Positions 35,262 through 43,565 of a stretch of 64,000 bases of DNA are shown here, one piece after another. The DNA is taken from positions 1-64,000 of the forward strand of contig NZ_JAYXHR010000004.1 of the NCBI RefSeq assembly GCF_036017065.1, read 5' to 3'. The stretch's first letter is position 1. Every line of letters begins with the position of its first letter. The translations under genes and the position numbers were made by a program. The notes below the pieces were generated by a model, which was not told the origin of the DNA, made no database searches, and was given only the letters and a program-made list of their open reading frames with translations. Source of the DNA: Uliginosibacterium sp036017065 (GTDB lineage: Bacteria > Pseudomonadota > Gammaproteobacteria > Burkholderiales > Rhodocyclaceae).

Positions 35262-35528
35262 TCAGCGACGGCGGAATTGCGACCGGGCGGCGGCCGGGGT
35301 GTTGCGCTTCTCGATGTGGCGGAAGGTGATGCGGCCCTTGCTGAGGTCGTAGGGCGACATTTCGAGCGACACCTTGTCACCCGCCAGGATGCGGATGTGG
35401 TGCTTGCGCATCTTGCCGGCGCTGTAGGCGATGAGGGGGTGTCCGTTTTCCAGCGTGACGCGGAAGCGCGAATCCGGCAGCACTTCGTCCACGGTGCCTT
35501 CCATTTCGATGAGTTCTTCTTTGGCCAT
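35262..35528 (-). CDS. infA: Translation initiation factor IF-1 (probable second copy)
   Basis: 88 residues, single S1/OB fold: KEELIEMEGTVDEVLPDSRF, VTLENGHPLIAYSAGKMRKH, ILAGDKVSLEMSPYDLSKGRI and TFRH are diagnostic. IF-1 is normally 72 residues; here a basic tail of about 16 residues (KRNTPAAARSQFRRR) is added, typical of the stand-alone second infA in betaproteobacteria, outside the ribosomal-protein operon. Its position next to a cold-shock gene suggests a role in cold or stress translation (inference). Confidence 0.92.
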   Translation of the reverse strand: MAKEELIEMEGTVDEVLPDSRFRVTLENGHPLIAYSAGKMRKHHIRILAGDKVSLEMSPYDLSKGRITFRHIEKRNTPAAARSQFRRR

Positions 35529-35642
35529 GTGCAGGGAGTCCAGGTAAGGGTGTAGAGAAGGGCGCAGCTGAAGGGGGCGGGTAGCGCGCAGTCTGGATGC
35601 GTGGTGAGAAACGCTGGGTGCGTGCCTCGTGCGCATAAAGAC

Positions 35643-35666
35643 GAAGCCCGGCAGTTGCCGGGCTTC
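35643..35666 (-). terminator. Terminator of the cold-shock gene
   Basis: Perfect 10-bp stem GAAGCCCGGC / GCCGGGCTTC with a 4-nt loop; on the minus strand it is followed by GTCTTTAT, a short U-tract. Confidence 0.75.
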
Positions 35667-35684
35667 GCTACGACCGCTTGGTAA

Positions 35685-35888
35685 TTACAGCGGCGTGATG
35701 TTGCTGGCCTGGGCGCCCTTGGGGCCCTGCGTCACGTCGAAATTCACGCGTTGACCTTCGGCGAGCGACTTGAAGCCGGTGCCCTGGATCGCGGAGAAGT
35801 GCGCGAAAAGGTCCTGTCCGCCGTCGTCAGGCGTGACAAAACCAAAACCTTTTGAATCGTTGAACCACTTGACGGTACCTGTTGCCAT
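35685..35888 (-). CDS. Cold-shock protein, CspA family
   Basis: 67-residue OB-fold RNA chaperone: MATGTVKWFNDSKGFGFV (RNP1 KGFGFV), DLFAHFSAI (RNP2-like, FAHF instead of the usual FVHF) and GQRVNFDVTQGPKGAQASNI. The start at ATG 35888 has CTGGAG upstream. The 170 nt upstream are free of genes and contain a small hairpin (GCGCCCTTCGGGGGCG on the minus strand), as expected for the long leaders of csp genes. Confidence 0.95.
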   Translation of the reverse strand: MATGTVKWFNDSKGFGFVTPDDGGQDLFAHFSAIQGTGFKSLAEGQRVNFDVTQGPKGAQASNITPL

Positions 35889-36353
35889 TTTGAATCTCCA
35901 GAAAATAAAGGGGCACACGCCCCCGAAGGGCGCGAGATCAAGACGACAGGGGAATCAAGGAAATACCGGGAACTGCGAGGGTACTAAACTGGACGTACTG
36001 CGCGGACTTGAATGTCGCGGACTGCAGGGTGCACCTGTTCGGCGTACTAAGCAAGCTTTAATTTCAGCGGCTTGACTGCGCCGTCGATGCCTTCGGCATT
36101 TTCCGGCGGTGACGGGCGTGGCAAAAGCGTTGCCTCGCGCGGTGTCGGCGCCGACGCGGCGGAATCAATCGCACCAGACACGGGCAAAAATTCGCTGCGT
36201 GAAATCGGCCCGCCAGGCGACGGGCGGTTGCCATGCAGCACCCACGACATGCGCGCTTCGGCACCGACATTGCGCGTCCGCGCACCGCAGGGCGCCGGCG
36301 TCTGGCGGCAGACTGGTGGCGTCAATCCCGACATGTCCGCAAGGCAGATCGCC

Positions 36354-36938
36354 ATGCCCACGCCCCGTTGTGCGCACCCCTTTCGTCCCTTCCGTCGCTT
36401 CCGCGCGTTCGCCTTCCCGCTGTGTCTCCTGCTGTCTTGCGGCGCCGTTCGCGGCGCCGATTTTTCCCTGACCGGCCCGGGCCTGGAAGACGGTGGCAGC
36501 CTGCCGCTGGCGCAGGTGCAGTGCGGTGGGCAGAACGCATCGCCCGCCTTGCAGTGGCGCAACGCGCCGCCGGGCACGCAGAGTTTCGCGGTGACGATGC
36601 ACGACCCCGACGCGCCGACGATGAGTGGCTGGTGGCATTGGCAGGTCTACAACATTCCGGCCACCGCGCTGTCGTTGCACGCCAACGCGGGTGACCCGGC
36701 GGCGGGATTGATGCCTGCCGGCGCGGTGCAGAACGTCAATGACGGGGGCCGGCCGGGTTTCATGGGCGCCTGCCCGCCGCGGGGCGACAAGCCGCATCGC
36801 TACGTGATCACCGTGTTCGCGATGCCGGAGGAGCTCATCAAGCTGCCCGCCAACCCGAGCAACGCGATGGTGGGCTTCAACCTGTTGCGCAGCGCGCTGG
36901 GCAAGGCGAGCCTGACGCTGACCTATGGCCGGCCGTAG
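36354..36938 (+). CDS. Secreted YbhB/YbcL-family (PEBP, Raf kinase inhibitor-like) protein
   Basis: 194 residues with a basic signal peptide ending LLLSCGAVRGA (possible lipobox LLSC). The PEBP fold follows: DGGSLPLAQVQCGGQNASPA, FAVTMHDPDAPT (the DPDAP ligand-binding motif), GWWHWQVYNIP, GFMGACPPRGDKPHRYVITV and FAMPEELIKL. Family members bind phosphate or phosphatidylethanolamine; the physiological role in bacteria is unclear. ATG 36333 is an alternative start 7 codons upstream. GC-rich with poor codon bias in the signal region. Confidence 0.88.
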   Translation: MPTPRCAHPFRPFRRFRAFAFPLCLLLSCGAVRGADFSLTGPGLEDGGSLPLAQVQCGGQNASPALQWRNAPPGTQSFAVTMHDPDAPTMSGWWHWQVYNIPATALSLHANAGDPAAGLMPAGAVQNVNDGGRPGFMGACPPRGDKPHRYVITVFAMPEELIKLPANPSNAMVGFNLLRSALGKASLTLTYGRP

Positions 36939-36984
36939 CCGCGCGCTCGTGTAGTGGCGTAGTGGCGTGGTCGAGGTACTGCTG

Positions 36985-37923
36985 ATGCGTCATGGAGCTG
37001 CCGGCGTGGATGCCGCGCTGGACACCGGGTCGCGCACCGGTTTGCTGCCGGAGGCGCCGCGCGGCACCATGCGCGGCGTGAACACCGATGCCCCCACGCC
37101 CCGGCCGGCGCTGTCCGTGCCGGGCGTCTTCCACCTGAGCCACCATCGCGCCAGCCTGCCGCAGCGCATCCGCCGCGTGCCGGTATTCCGGCCGTTGCTG
37201 ATCCGCGTGGCGGTGGGGACGAAGCGGCTCTTCGCGGGAGCGGGGCTGCTGCCGACCTGCGAGGTGCCGGCGGGGGGCATCGCGGCGTTTGCGGCGCGCA
37301 CGGAAATCGACCTGATGAACGTGCCCTCGCAGCAGGGCTACCTGGCGGAGGTGCTGAACATCGCGCCCGAGGCGGTGGAGGCCTTCCGTGGGCGATACGG
37401 GCCGCAGGTGCGTGCGCTGCTGGACACGCGCACGGACACCAGCGCGCCGGTAGTGCCGGCGCCAGCCCTCGCTTCCGCCTGGCAGCACCTGCTGGAGCTG
37501 TGGCAGCACGATCAGCCACCGCAGCCGGACATCGCACGCCACCGCCTGGAAGAAGTCCTGCTGTCGCTGGTGCTGCAAGGCGCCGGCCATGTGCTGTTCC
37601 TGAACCGGCACGATGCCTGGAGCGAGCGTCTTCGCGCGATCCTGCAGGCGGCACCGGCGGCGAAATGGTCTGCCGCCGACATCGCCGAGCGCCTGCATTG
37701 CAGCGAGGCGACCCTGCGCCGTCACCTTGCCAGCGAGGGCACGCATCTGCGCGAGATGCTGGATGCGATACGCATGAACACCGGCCTGGGGCTGGTGCTC
37801 AACACCCAGCGCCGCGTCGAGGACATCGCGCTGGCCTGCGGCTATGACTCCGCGTCACGCTTCAGCATCCGCTTCCGCCAGCGCTTCGGCGCGTCCCCCA
37901 CGGAGATGCGGGCGACGCGCTAG
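36985..37923 (+). CDS. AraC-family transcriptional regulator
   Basis: About 312 residues from ATG 36985 (GAGGT upstream); GTG 36967 and ATG 37069 are alternatives. The C-terminal double HTH is clear: WSAADIAERLHCSEATLRRH and RRVEDIALACGYDSASRFSI followed by FRQRFGASPTEMRATR. The N-terminal domain (about 35-200) has IRRVPVFRPLLIRVAVGTKR and resembles the ToxT/HilD-like AraC_N effector domain. It overlaps no neighbour; the target is unknown. Confidence 0.88.
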   Translation: MRHGAAGVDAALDTGSRTGLLPEAPRGTMRGVNTDAPTPRPALSVPGVFHLSHHRASLPQRIRRVPVFRPLLIRVAVGTKRLFAGAGLLPTCEVPAGGIAAFAARTEIDLMNVPSQQGYLAEVLNIAPEAVEAFRGRYGPQVRALLDTRTDTSAPVVPAPALASAWQHLLELWQHDQPPQPDIARHRLEEVLLSLVLQGAGHVLFLNRHDAWSERLRAILQAAPAAKWSAADIAERLHCSEATLRRHLASEGTHLREMLDAIRMNTGLGLVLNTQRRVEDIALACGYDSASRFSIRFRQRFGASPTEMRATR

Positions 37924-38285
37924 GTGGGGTGCATCACGGGTGCGGACGGCGGCTGAGCCATCGCCACATGTCGGGCGACGAGATCCGGCAGTTGTTGCGG
38001 TACTCCGCGGCCACCCTCTGGCCGTGCCCGCATGCCGGACATTTCCACGCAGGATGGGGCGCGCAGCACGCCACCGTTTGCCGCTGTCCAGGGCGCGTGC
38101 GCGGCAGCGCAAACATGGTCACGCGCGGGCTCCGGCAAATGCTTGTCAAGCGGCGCCGGGATGCGTGAATCTATGCGTGCACTGCACGGGCAACCGAGCA
38201 GCAACCGAACGCGCGACCGAGTGTGGCACCCGCCGCCCCGGGCCACGATGCACGCAACGCACCGTCCCCCGTCCCCCCGACACCC
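37924..38285. other. Non-coding stretch without recognised elements
   Basis: 362 bp between the AraC gene and the small secreted protein. Small open frames here have no signals or plausible composition, and I see no repeat or terminator. Confidence 0.4.
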
Positions 38286-38720
38286 ATGAAAGGCCAGTCC
38301 TTGCGATCCCCGTCCTTGAATTGCTCACGTGTCCTGTGGCGGACGCGTCATCACCTCGCCACCTCGATCGGTGCCTTGATGCTGCTGGCCAGCAATCCGG
38401 CACCGGCGCAGCCGGCATCCCCCGCCGCGGGTGCGGATGGCATGTCGGGCTACGAGTGCCCGCCCGACTGGCGGCGCAGACCCGACCCGCCGGTGCGCGG
38501 GCAGCGCTTCTCCTGCTACGGCAAGGTGGCGATTCCACTGGACGGCCGGCAGTGCCCGGACGGCATGCAGTTGATGCGTAGCAAAGGCGACCTGCACTTC
38601 ACCTGCCAGCCGCCGGATTTCGGCTCGCCGACCCCCGCCCAGACCGCCCGCGATCCGGCGCCGACCGGCCGGCCAGGCCCCCGGCCTGCCTCTCCGCCAC
38701 CAAGGCCGACGGGGCCCTGA
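38286..38720 (+). CDS. Small exported Cys/Pro-rich protein, function unknown
   Basis: 144 residues. Signal peptide with the hydrophobic core IGALMLLASNPAPAQ; the mature part has four Cys (GYECPPDW, RFSCYGKV, RQCPDGMQ, HFTCQPPD) that could form two disulphides, then a Pro/Arg-rich disordered tail. ATG 38286 is chosen as the first Met before the signal peptide. No family recognised. Confidence 0.65.
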   Translation: MKGQSLRSPSLNCSRVLWRTRHHLATSIGALMLLASNPAPAQPASPAAGADGMSGYECPPDWRRRPDPPVRGQRFSCYGKVAIPLDGRQCPDGMQLMRSKGDLHFTCQPPDFGSPTPAQTARDPAPTGRPGPRPASPPPRPTGP

Positions 38721-38977
38721 AAGCCTGCAAGGACTGCCGGCCCGGGTGGGGCATTACTGACCCCGTCCGCTTAGCCCCCAGCGCGGCACAGGCAGCGGCA
38801 GGGCGCCGACGGCATGAACCTGCAGCGAACGCCGGGCACCATGAACGCTACCAGCGTGTGTCTGTGCGGGCAGCATCAGGGAGAGGTGGGGCACACCTGC
38901 ATGAAATGAAGTCGTCCGGTCAGGTGGCAGCGCGACGCAGCCACCACCGCGCTCGCGCAGCCGCGCATCCGTGCCTC
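38721..38977. other. Intergenic stretch between convergent genes
   Basis: Apart from the autotransporter terminator at its right end, I see no gene or repeat here. Confidence 0.4.
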
Positions 38978-39008
38978 ACAAAAAGCAAGGCGGGCCATGG
39001 CCCGCCTT
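38978..39008 (-). terminator. Rho-independent terminator of the autotransporter gene
   Basis: AAGGCGGGCC-AT-GGCCCGCCTT (38987-39008), a perfect palindrome; on the minus strand followed by GCTTTTTGT. Confidence 0.9.
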
Positions 39009-39030
39009 GTCGTCTCGCCCGCGCCCGGCA

Positions 39031-42000
39031 TCAGAACTTCATCTTCAGTCCGATCATTCCGCCATAGCCGCGGCTGTCGCCGTCGAGGGACTGCTGGTAG
39101 CCGAGCGAGCCGGTGAGGCTCGTGTTCTTGCTGATCTGGCGATCCAGGCCCAGGTTCAGCTCCATCCAGGTGCCGCCGGTATCCACGCGGAACGGGACGT
39201 AGCCGGCCGCCGACGAGAACTCCGTGACCGGCTTGCCGCGGAACTCGTGCCAGACGCTGGGGCGCAGCCAGGTGGTGGTGCGCAGTTGTTCTTCCGGCTT
39301 GTCGCCGCGGTACCACTCACGCTGCAGCCGCACGCCCAGCCGACCGGTGAGGCTATCGACCTGGCTGAAGCGCACGTCGGCGGCCTCGTCACGCGTGTCA
39401 TGCAGCTTCAGGCTGGAGTAGATGAGCTGCGCCTGCGGTTCGACGAGGAAACGCTTCTCTTCGCCGAAGAGGTAGGGGCGCCCGGTTTCCAGCGAGGCGG
39501 TGAAACCATGCCCGTTGGTGGTGAGTGCCGGCATGTCGGCGGGCAGGGCCTTCACTTTGAGGCGGTTGTACTGCAACACGCCATCCAGGTAGCCACCCTT
39601 CGGCCAGAAGTGCGTCCAGTAGGCACCGATGCCATAGCCATGCAGCGCGTCGGTGCCGGCATGCTGGCCGTCCCGGTGTGACAGCTCGCCGTCGATGCGG
39701 CCGTCATGCACCGACAGGCCAGCATGGTCCTTGCTGCCGTCCTTGTCCTCGTGGCGGTAGAGGTCGACACCCAGTTGCACGGCCTGCACGGTGTCCCGGG
39801 CGTCGATGCCACCCAGCGCATCCTGGCTTTTTTCATAGATGAGGCGACCCCAGGCCATCGAGGGTCCACCTTCGCCCTTGTCCTCGGTCGGCAGGGGGTC
39901 GATGTCGCGACGCCGCTGCTCGCCGATGCGCTCGTGCAGGGTATCCACCATGCTGCGACCGTACTTCAGGGCCAGTGCGGGGACGCCGCTGTACAGCGAA
40001 GTCTCGGCGCGGTAGTTCGGCGTCACCCGCGGTGCGTCGGGATCCACGGCCGCGATGGTGGCCTTGCCCGGGTCATGCGGCGTGGCGTCGTCCGGCCTCG
40101 CCTCCGTGGTCGAGCGGAGATACCAGGCTTCCGTGTTGCTGTCGTCCTGGCTGGAACGATGCAGCGTGTACTCGTACGGTCCGGCCTTCACCCGGTTCAA
40201 CAGGCGGAAGGCCTCGGTCTCCGTGGTGCCGCCGTTGACGGCGTCGACCACCTTGATGCCGTTGCCCGTCGTCAGTGCGCCAGGGCCGGCTGCGTTCCTG
40301 ACCAGCAGGTTGGTGCTTCCGCTGGCCTTGCCGCCATCGATCACCACCTGGTCAGACGGAGAGTTGTCGGTGTAGAGATAGGTGTTGAGGGCCACGGTGC
40401 CGTTGTCGCCCTCGTAGTTCTCCACGCGCAGTTGCTTGTAGCGACCGCCTGCCGGCGCGCTGAAGTCGATCAGGCTTTGCTGGTTGCGCAGCGTGCCGAG
40501 CGTGGAGTCGGCCGTCATGTGCCAGAGGCTGGTGTCGCGCAGGGCGACGTCCGAGTGGCTGCCTGCCTCGGTGCGTGCCGCGCCGGTCACCACCGAGCGG
40601 GACAGGTTCACCGTGGCCTGGCCCGCGGCGTCGTAGGACTTGCCGACGCCCTGCCACTGGCCGGTACCCATATCGGGGATGCTGCTGCCGTCGCTGGCCA
40701 TCGCGCGATCCACGCCCAGCCATTCGCCGCTACCGCCGACAATCGCGTTCTGCAGGTTGACATCGCCCGCACCGGCCACCGCGATCGTCGCGCCACTGCG
40801 GTTGTTCAGTACTGCGTCGCGCAGGTTTGCCGTTCCGCGCTGGGCGTCCGTGCCCTGCAGGTAGAGGGCTGCGGCATGGTCGCCAGCGCTGTGGATGACC
40901 ACGTCCTGGCCATCGATGTGGCCGCCGTTCTTTGCCACTGCGCCGTGCGCCGAGGCGCCGGCGGTGACGAGGTTGGCGGTGTCCAGGTCCAGCGTGCCGG
41001 TGTTGCTGGCGAGTGCGCCGAATGCGCCGTTGCCGGTGGTTGCCGCTGCGGTATTGCGGGCCCTGAGCGAGGCGCCCGATTCGGATTGCAGCGCATGCGA
41101 TTGCAGGCCTGCGGTGCGCAGCGTGGTGCTGTCGAGGGCCATCACCGCCGTCTCGTCCTTGAACTGGCGGCTGACCATTGCGCCCGCTGCCTGGTCCCCG
41201 CGTGTTTCCACGGAAACGTTGCTGGCAACCAAGCTGACGTTGCCCGGCTTGGCCTGGCCGATGCCTGCATACAGGCCGCGCGAGTAGTCGCCCTCGGTCA
41301 GCACGGAGAGGTTGTTCAGCACCATGCTGCCGCCGTCGTCCGCCGCGGCGCCGTAGGCCTGCTTGCCCTGGGTATGCAGGCTGGCGCCATTCGCGATCAG
41401 CACTGCGCCCGGGTTGCGCGCGGCCAGCGCGTGGGGGAAAGTCAGGTTGCTGGCCACCGGCGATCCGTCACCGGTGGTGGTCACCGAACCGCCATTCACC
41501 GTCACCCGGGAATCCCCGTTCGCCACGATGCCCATGGCATTGTCGTTGCCGTGGGTGGCGACCGCCACGTCGTCCACGCTGACCACCGAGCTGCCCGCGC
41601 TGATACCGGTGGAGTAGTTTCCGTCGGTCGTGACCTTGCCGCCACGCATGGCCAGGGTGGAGTCCGACTGGACGCTCACGCCATGGCTGCTGTTCTGCGT
41701 GGTGTGTACTTCGCTGGCGGTCAAGGCAAGTTGAGAGTTCTTCTCCACCAGCACACCGGGGCTGAAGGGGCCGGTTGCGCCGGGAGCAGCACCAAGCCTG
41801 ATGCGGCTGTCGCTCACCTGGGCGGTGGCGCCGCCCGTGACATTCACACCGATGGCGCGGCTGCCTTCGACCTCGATCAGCGAACCTGAGACGGTAGCTT
41901 GCGAGCCCGCGCCTTCGACGCTGACGCCGTGACCGAACATGCCGGTGGTCTTGAGCTGGCTGTCCTCGATGTTGACCGAGGCACCCGCCATGGCGCGCGC

Positions 42001-43356
42001 AGCGGCGGCAGGGTTGGCAATGCTGCCACCGCCGCCGATGGCGACCGTGCTGCCGCGCAGACTCACCACGCTGCCTGTACCTTCGGCGCGCGCGCCGCCC
42101 ACGTTGGCGCCGATGCTCTCCACGCTGAGCGATTCACCATCGATGCGGCTGCCATTCGTGGCGTGCAGCGCTGCCGTCGTCGCCGTGCTGGTTGCCGCGC
42201 CGCTCAGCTTCAGCTTGCTGTCGCGCAGCTGGATGGCGGCACCGTCCTCTGCACGGGCGGCGCTGGCGCTGCCCGCAGCCACGGTGATGTCGAGGCCGCT
42301 GCCGTCGATCCGTGTGCCGATGCCGGTGCTGAACAGCGCATGGCTGAGGCTCAGCACGCGCTCGTCGTCCACCGGCGCGGCGCAGGAAAGTGCCGCACCA
42401 CTGGTGCCGATCACCGTATCGAACAGGGTGGCCGTGGCGCCCTGGCGTGCCCACACGCCGACCGAGCCCTTCCCGGTGGTGTCGATGCTGCCGCGCTGGA
42501 TATCGACGACCGAGCCCGTGCCATCCACGACCACGCCGTGACCGTTGCCGCCGGCGGTGCGGATGTCGGTGTTGTCCAGGCTGGCCTGCGCACCGTTGTC
42601 CAGCTTGAGGCCATAGGCCGATGCGCCTGACGTGGTCACGCTCGTATCGGCTGCATCCAGGCGGCTGCCGGCACCACTGACCGATACGCCATGACTGCCC
42701 GCCGTCGCCGTGCTGCGCGCACCGGTGGTGGTGACGCGGGCGCCGTTGCGCAGGGTGGCGCTGGCGCCGTCATCGACACGCACGCCCACGGCGCCCCAGG
42801 ATGAGGTGTCCACGGAACCGCCGCTCATGTCGAGCTTGCTGCCGCTGCCTGTCACCACGGCGCCGCGATTGTTGTTGCCCTTGGCACCGCCACCCACGAC
42901 CACCTTCGTGTCGTCGAGCGTCACCGCCGCGCCGGATTCCACGCTCACGCCGGTCAGGCCGCTGGCCGTGATGGCTGCGCCGGTGCCGGTCTTCGGGTCG
43001 AGCAGCACCTCGCTGCCGGAGACCGTGAGCTTGCCGCCATCGCTGGCGCGCACGCCGGTCTGGCCGGCTGCTTGCGCGGCGGTGGTGGCGGAACTCTGTA
43101 CGCTGCCGTTGGAAAGTTGCGTTTCCTGCGCCGCGCCGGCGGCAACACCGGTCGTCTGCGGGGCGGCGAGCTTCACCGTCTCACCCGCATGGGCGCCGGT
43201 ACTGATGCCTGTGGCGCCGGTGGTCGAAACGGTGGTGTCCGCGCTCGTGCTGTCGGAGAAGGCCAGCCCCGCGACCAGCAGGCCGATGGCCTGGGCCAGG
43301 ACGGAGAGGCGCAGGCCGGGACGGGAAGCCGCGGGCCTGGAGAGATCGGTTTTCAT
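39031..43356 (-). CDS. Autotransporter with long repetitive passenger and outer-membrane beta-barrel
   Basis: 1441 residues. Signal peptide region LRLSVLAQAIGLLVAGLAFS. The passenger (about 60-1150) is made of loosely repeated units of 20-45 residues with the pattern G-hydrophobic-x-V-x-G/D and recurring GHGVxV(D/S)GxGS, i.e. a pertactin-like beta-helix built from G, S, T, A, V and D. The C-terminal ~280 residues form the autotransporter barrel ending GYGGMIGLKMKF, with the terminal Phe recognised by the BAM machinery. Internal RSMVDTLHERIGEQRRRD resembles the linker helix before the barrel. Start ATG 43356 has an AAGGAG site; ATG 43470 does not. Divergent from the REC-HTH-kinase gene. An adhesin or surface-protein role is likely. 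Confidence 0.92.
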   Translation of the reverse strand: MKTDLSRPAASRPGLRLSVLAQAIGLLVAGLAFSDSTSADTTVSTTGATGISTGAHAGETVKLAAPQTTGVAAGAAQETQLSNGSVQSSATTAAQAAGQTGVRASDGGKLTVSGSEVLLDPKTGTGAAITASGLTGVSVESGAAVTLDDTKVVVGGGAKGNNNRGAVVTGSGSKLDMSGGSVDTSSWGAVGVRVDDGASATLRNGARVTTTGARSTATAGSHGVSVSGAGSRLDAADTSVTTSGASAYGLKLDNGAQASLDNTDIRTAGGNGHGVVVDGTGSVVDIQRGSIDTTGKGSVGVWARQGATATLFDTVIGTSGAALSCAAPVDDERVLSLSHALFSTGIGTRIDGSGLDITVAAGSASAARAEDGAAIQLRDSKLKLSGAATSTATTAALHATNGSRIDGESLSVESIGANVGGARAEGTGSVVSLRGSTVAIGGGGSIANPAAAARAMAGASVNIEDSQLKTTGMFGHGVSVEGAGSQATVSGSLIEVEGSRAIGVNVTGGATAQVSDSRIRLGAAPGATGPFSPGVLVEKNSQLALTASEVHTTQNSSHGVSVQSDSTLAMRGGKVTTDGNYSTGISAGSSVVSVDDVAVATHGNDNAMGIVANGDSRVTVNGGSVTTTGDGSPVASNLTFPHALAARNPGAVLIANGASLHTQGKQAYGAAADDGGSMVLNNLSVLTEGDYSRGLYAGIGQAKPGNVSLVASNVSVETRGDQAAGAMVSRQFKDETAVMALDSTTLRTAGLQSHALQSESGASLRARNTAAATTGNGAFGALASNTGTLDLDTANLVTAGASAHGAVAKNGGHIDGQDVVIHSAGDHAAALYLQGTDAQRGTANLRDAVLNNRSGATIAVAGAGDVNLQNAIVGGSGEWLGVDRAMASDGSSIPDMGTGQWQGVGKSYDAAGQATVNLSRSVVTGAARTEAGSHSDVALRDTSLWHMTADSTLGTLRNQQSLIDFSAPAGGRYKQLRVENYEGDNGTVALNTYLYTDNSPSDQVVIDGGKASGSTNLLVRNAAGPGALTTGNGIKVVDAVNGGTTETEAFRLLNRVKAGPYEYTLHRSSQDDSNTEAWYLRSTTEARPDDATPHDPGKATIAAVDPDAPRVTPNYRAETSLYSGVPALALKYGRSMVDTLHERIGEQRRRDIDPLPTEDKGEGGPSMAWGRLIYEKSQDALGGIDARDTVQAVQLGVDLYRHEDKDGSKDHAGLSVHDGRIDGELSHRDGQHAGTDALHGYGIGAYWTHFWPKGGYLDGVLQYNRLKVKALPADMPALTTNGHGFTASLETGRPYLFGEEKRFLVEPQAQLIYSSLKLHDTRDEAADVRFSQVDSLTGRLGVRLQREWYRGDKPEEQLRTTTWLRPSVWHEFRGKPVTEFSSAAGYVPFRVDTGGTWMELNLGLDRQISKNTSLTGSLGYQQSLDGDSRGYGGMIGLKMKF

Positions 43357-43565
43357 GACGGTGCTCCTTGATCGGTGGGTATGAGCACAGTCTCGGGATT
43401 CGGCGCTTGCGGATAAATCGTATGAATCTGAAGCGGCTGTAATAGGGTACTGATTGGCTGGCCCGGCCACGCAGCGCCGTCCTTCCGAACAGTGAGGGGC
43501 CGTGTTCTTTCCTTTTCACCGCACGCCCACTACGCTTTCGTCATAGCCAATGCAGCGGGGCGGAC

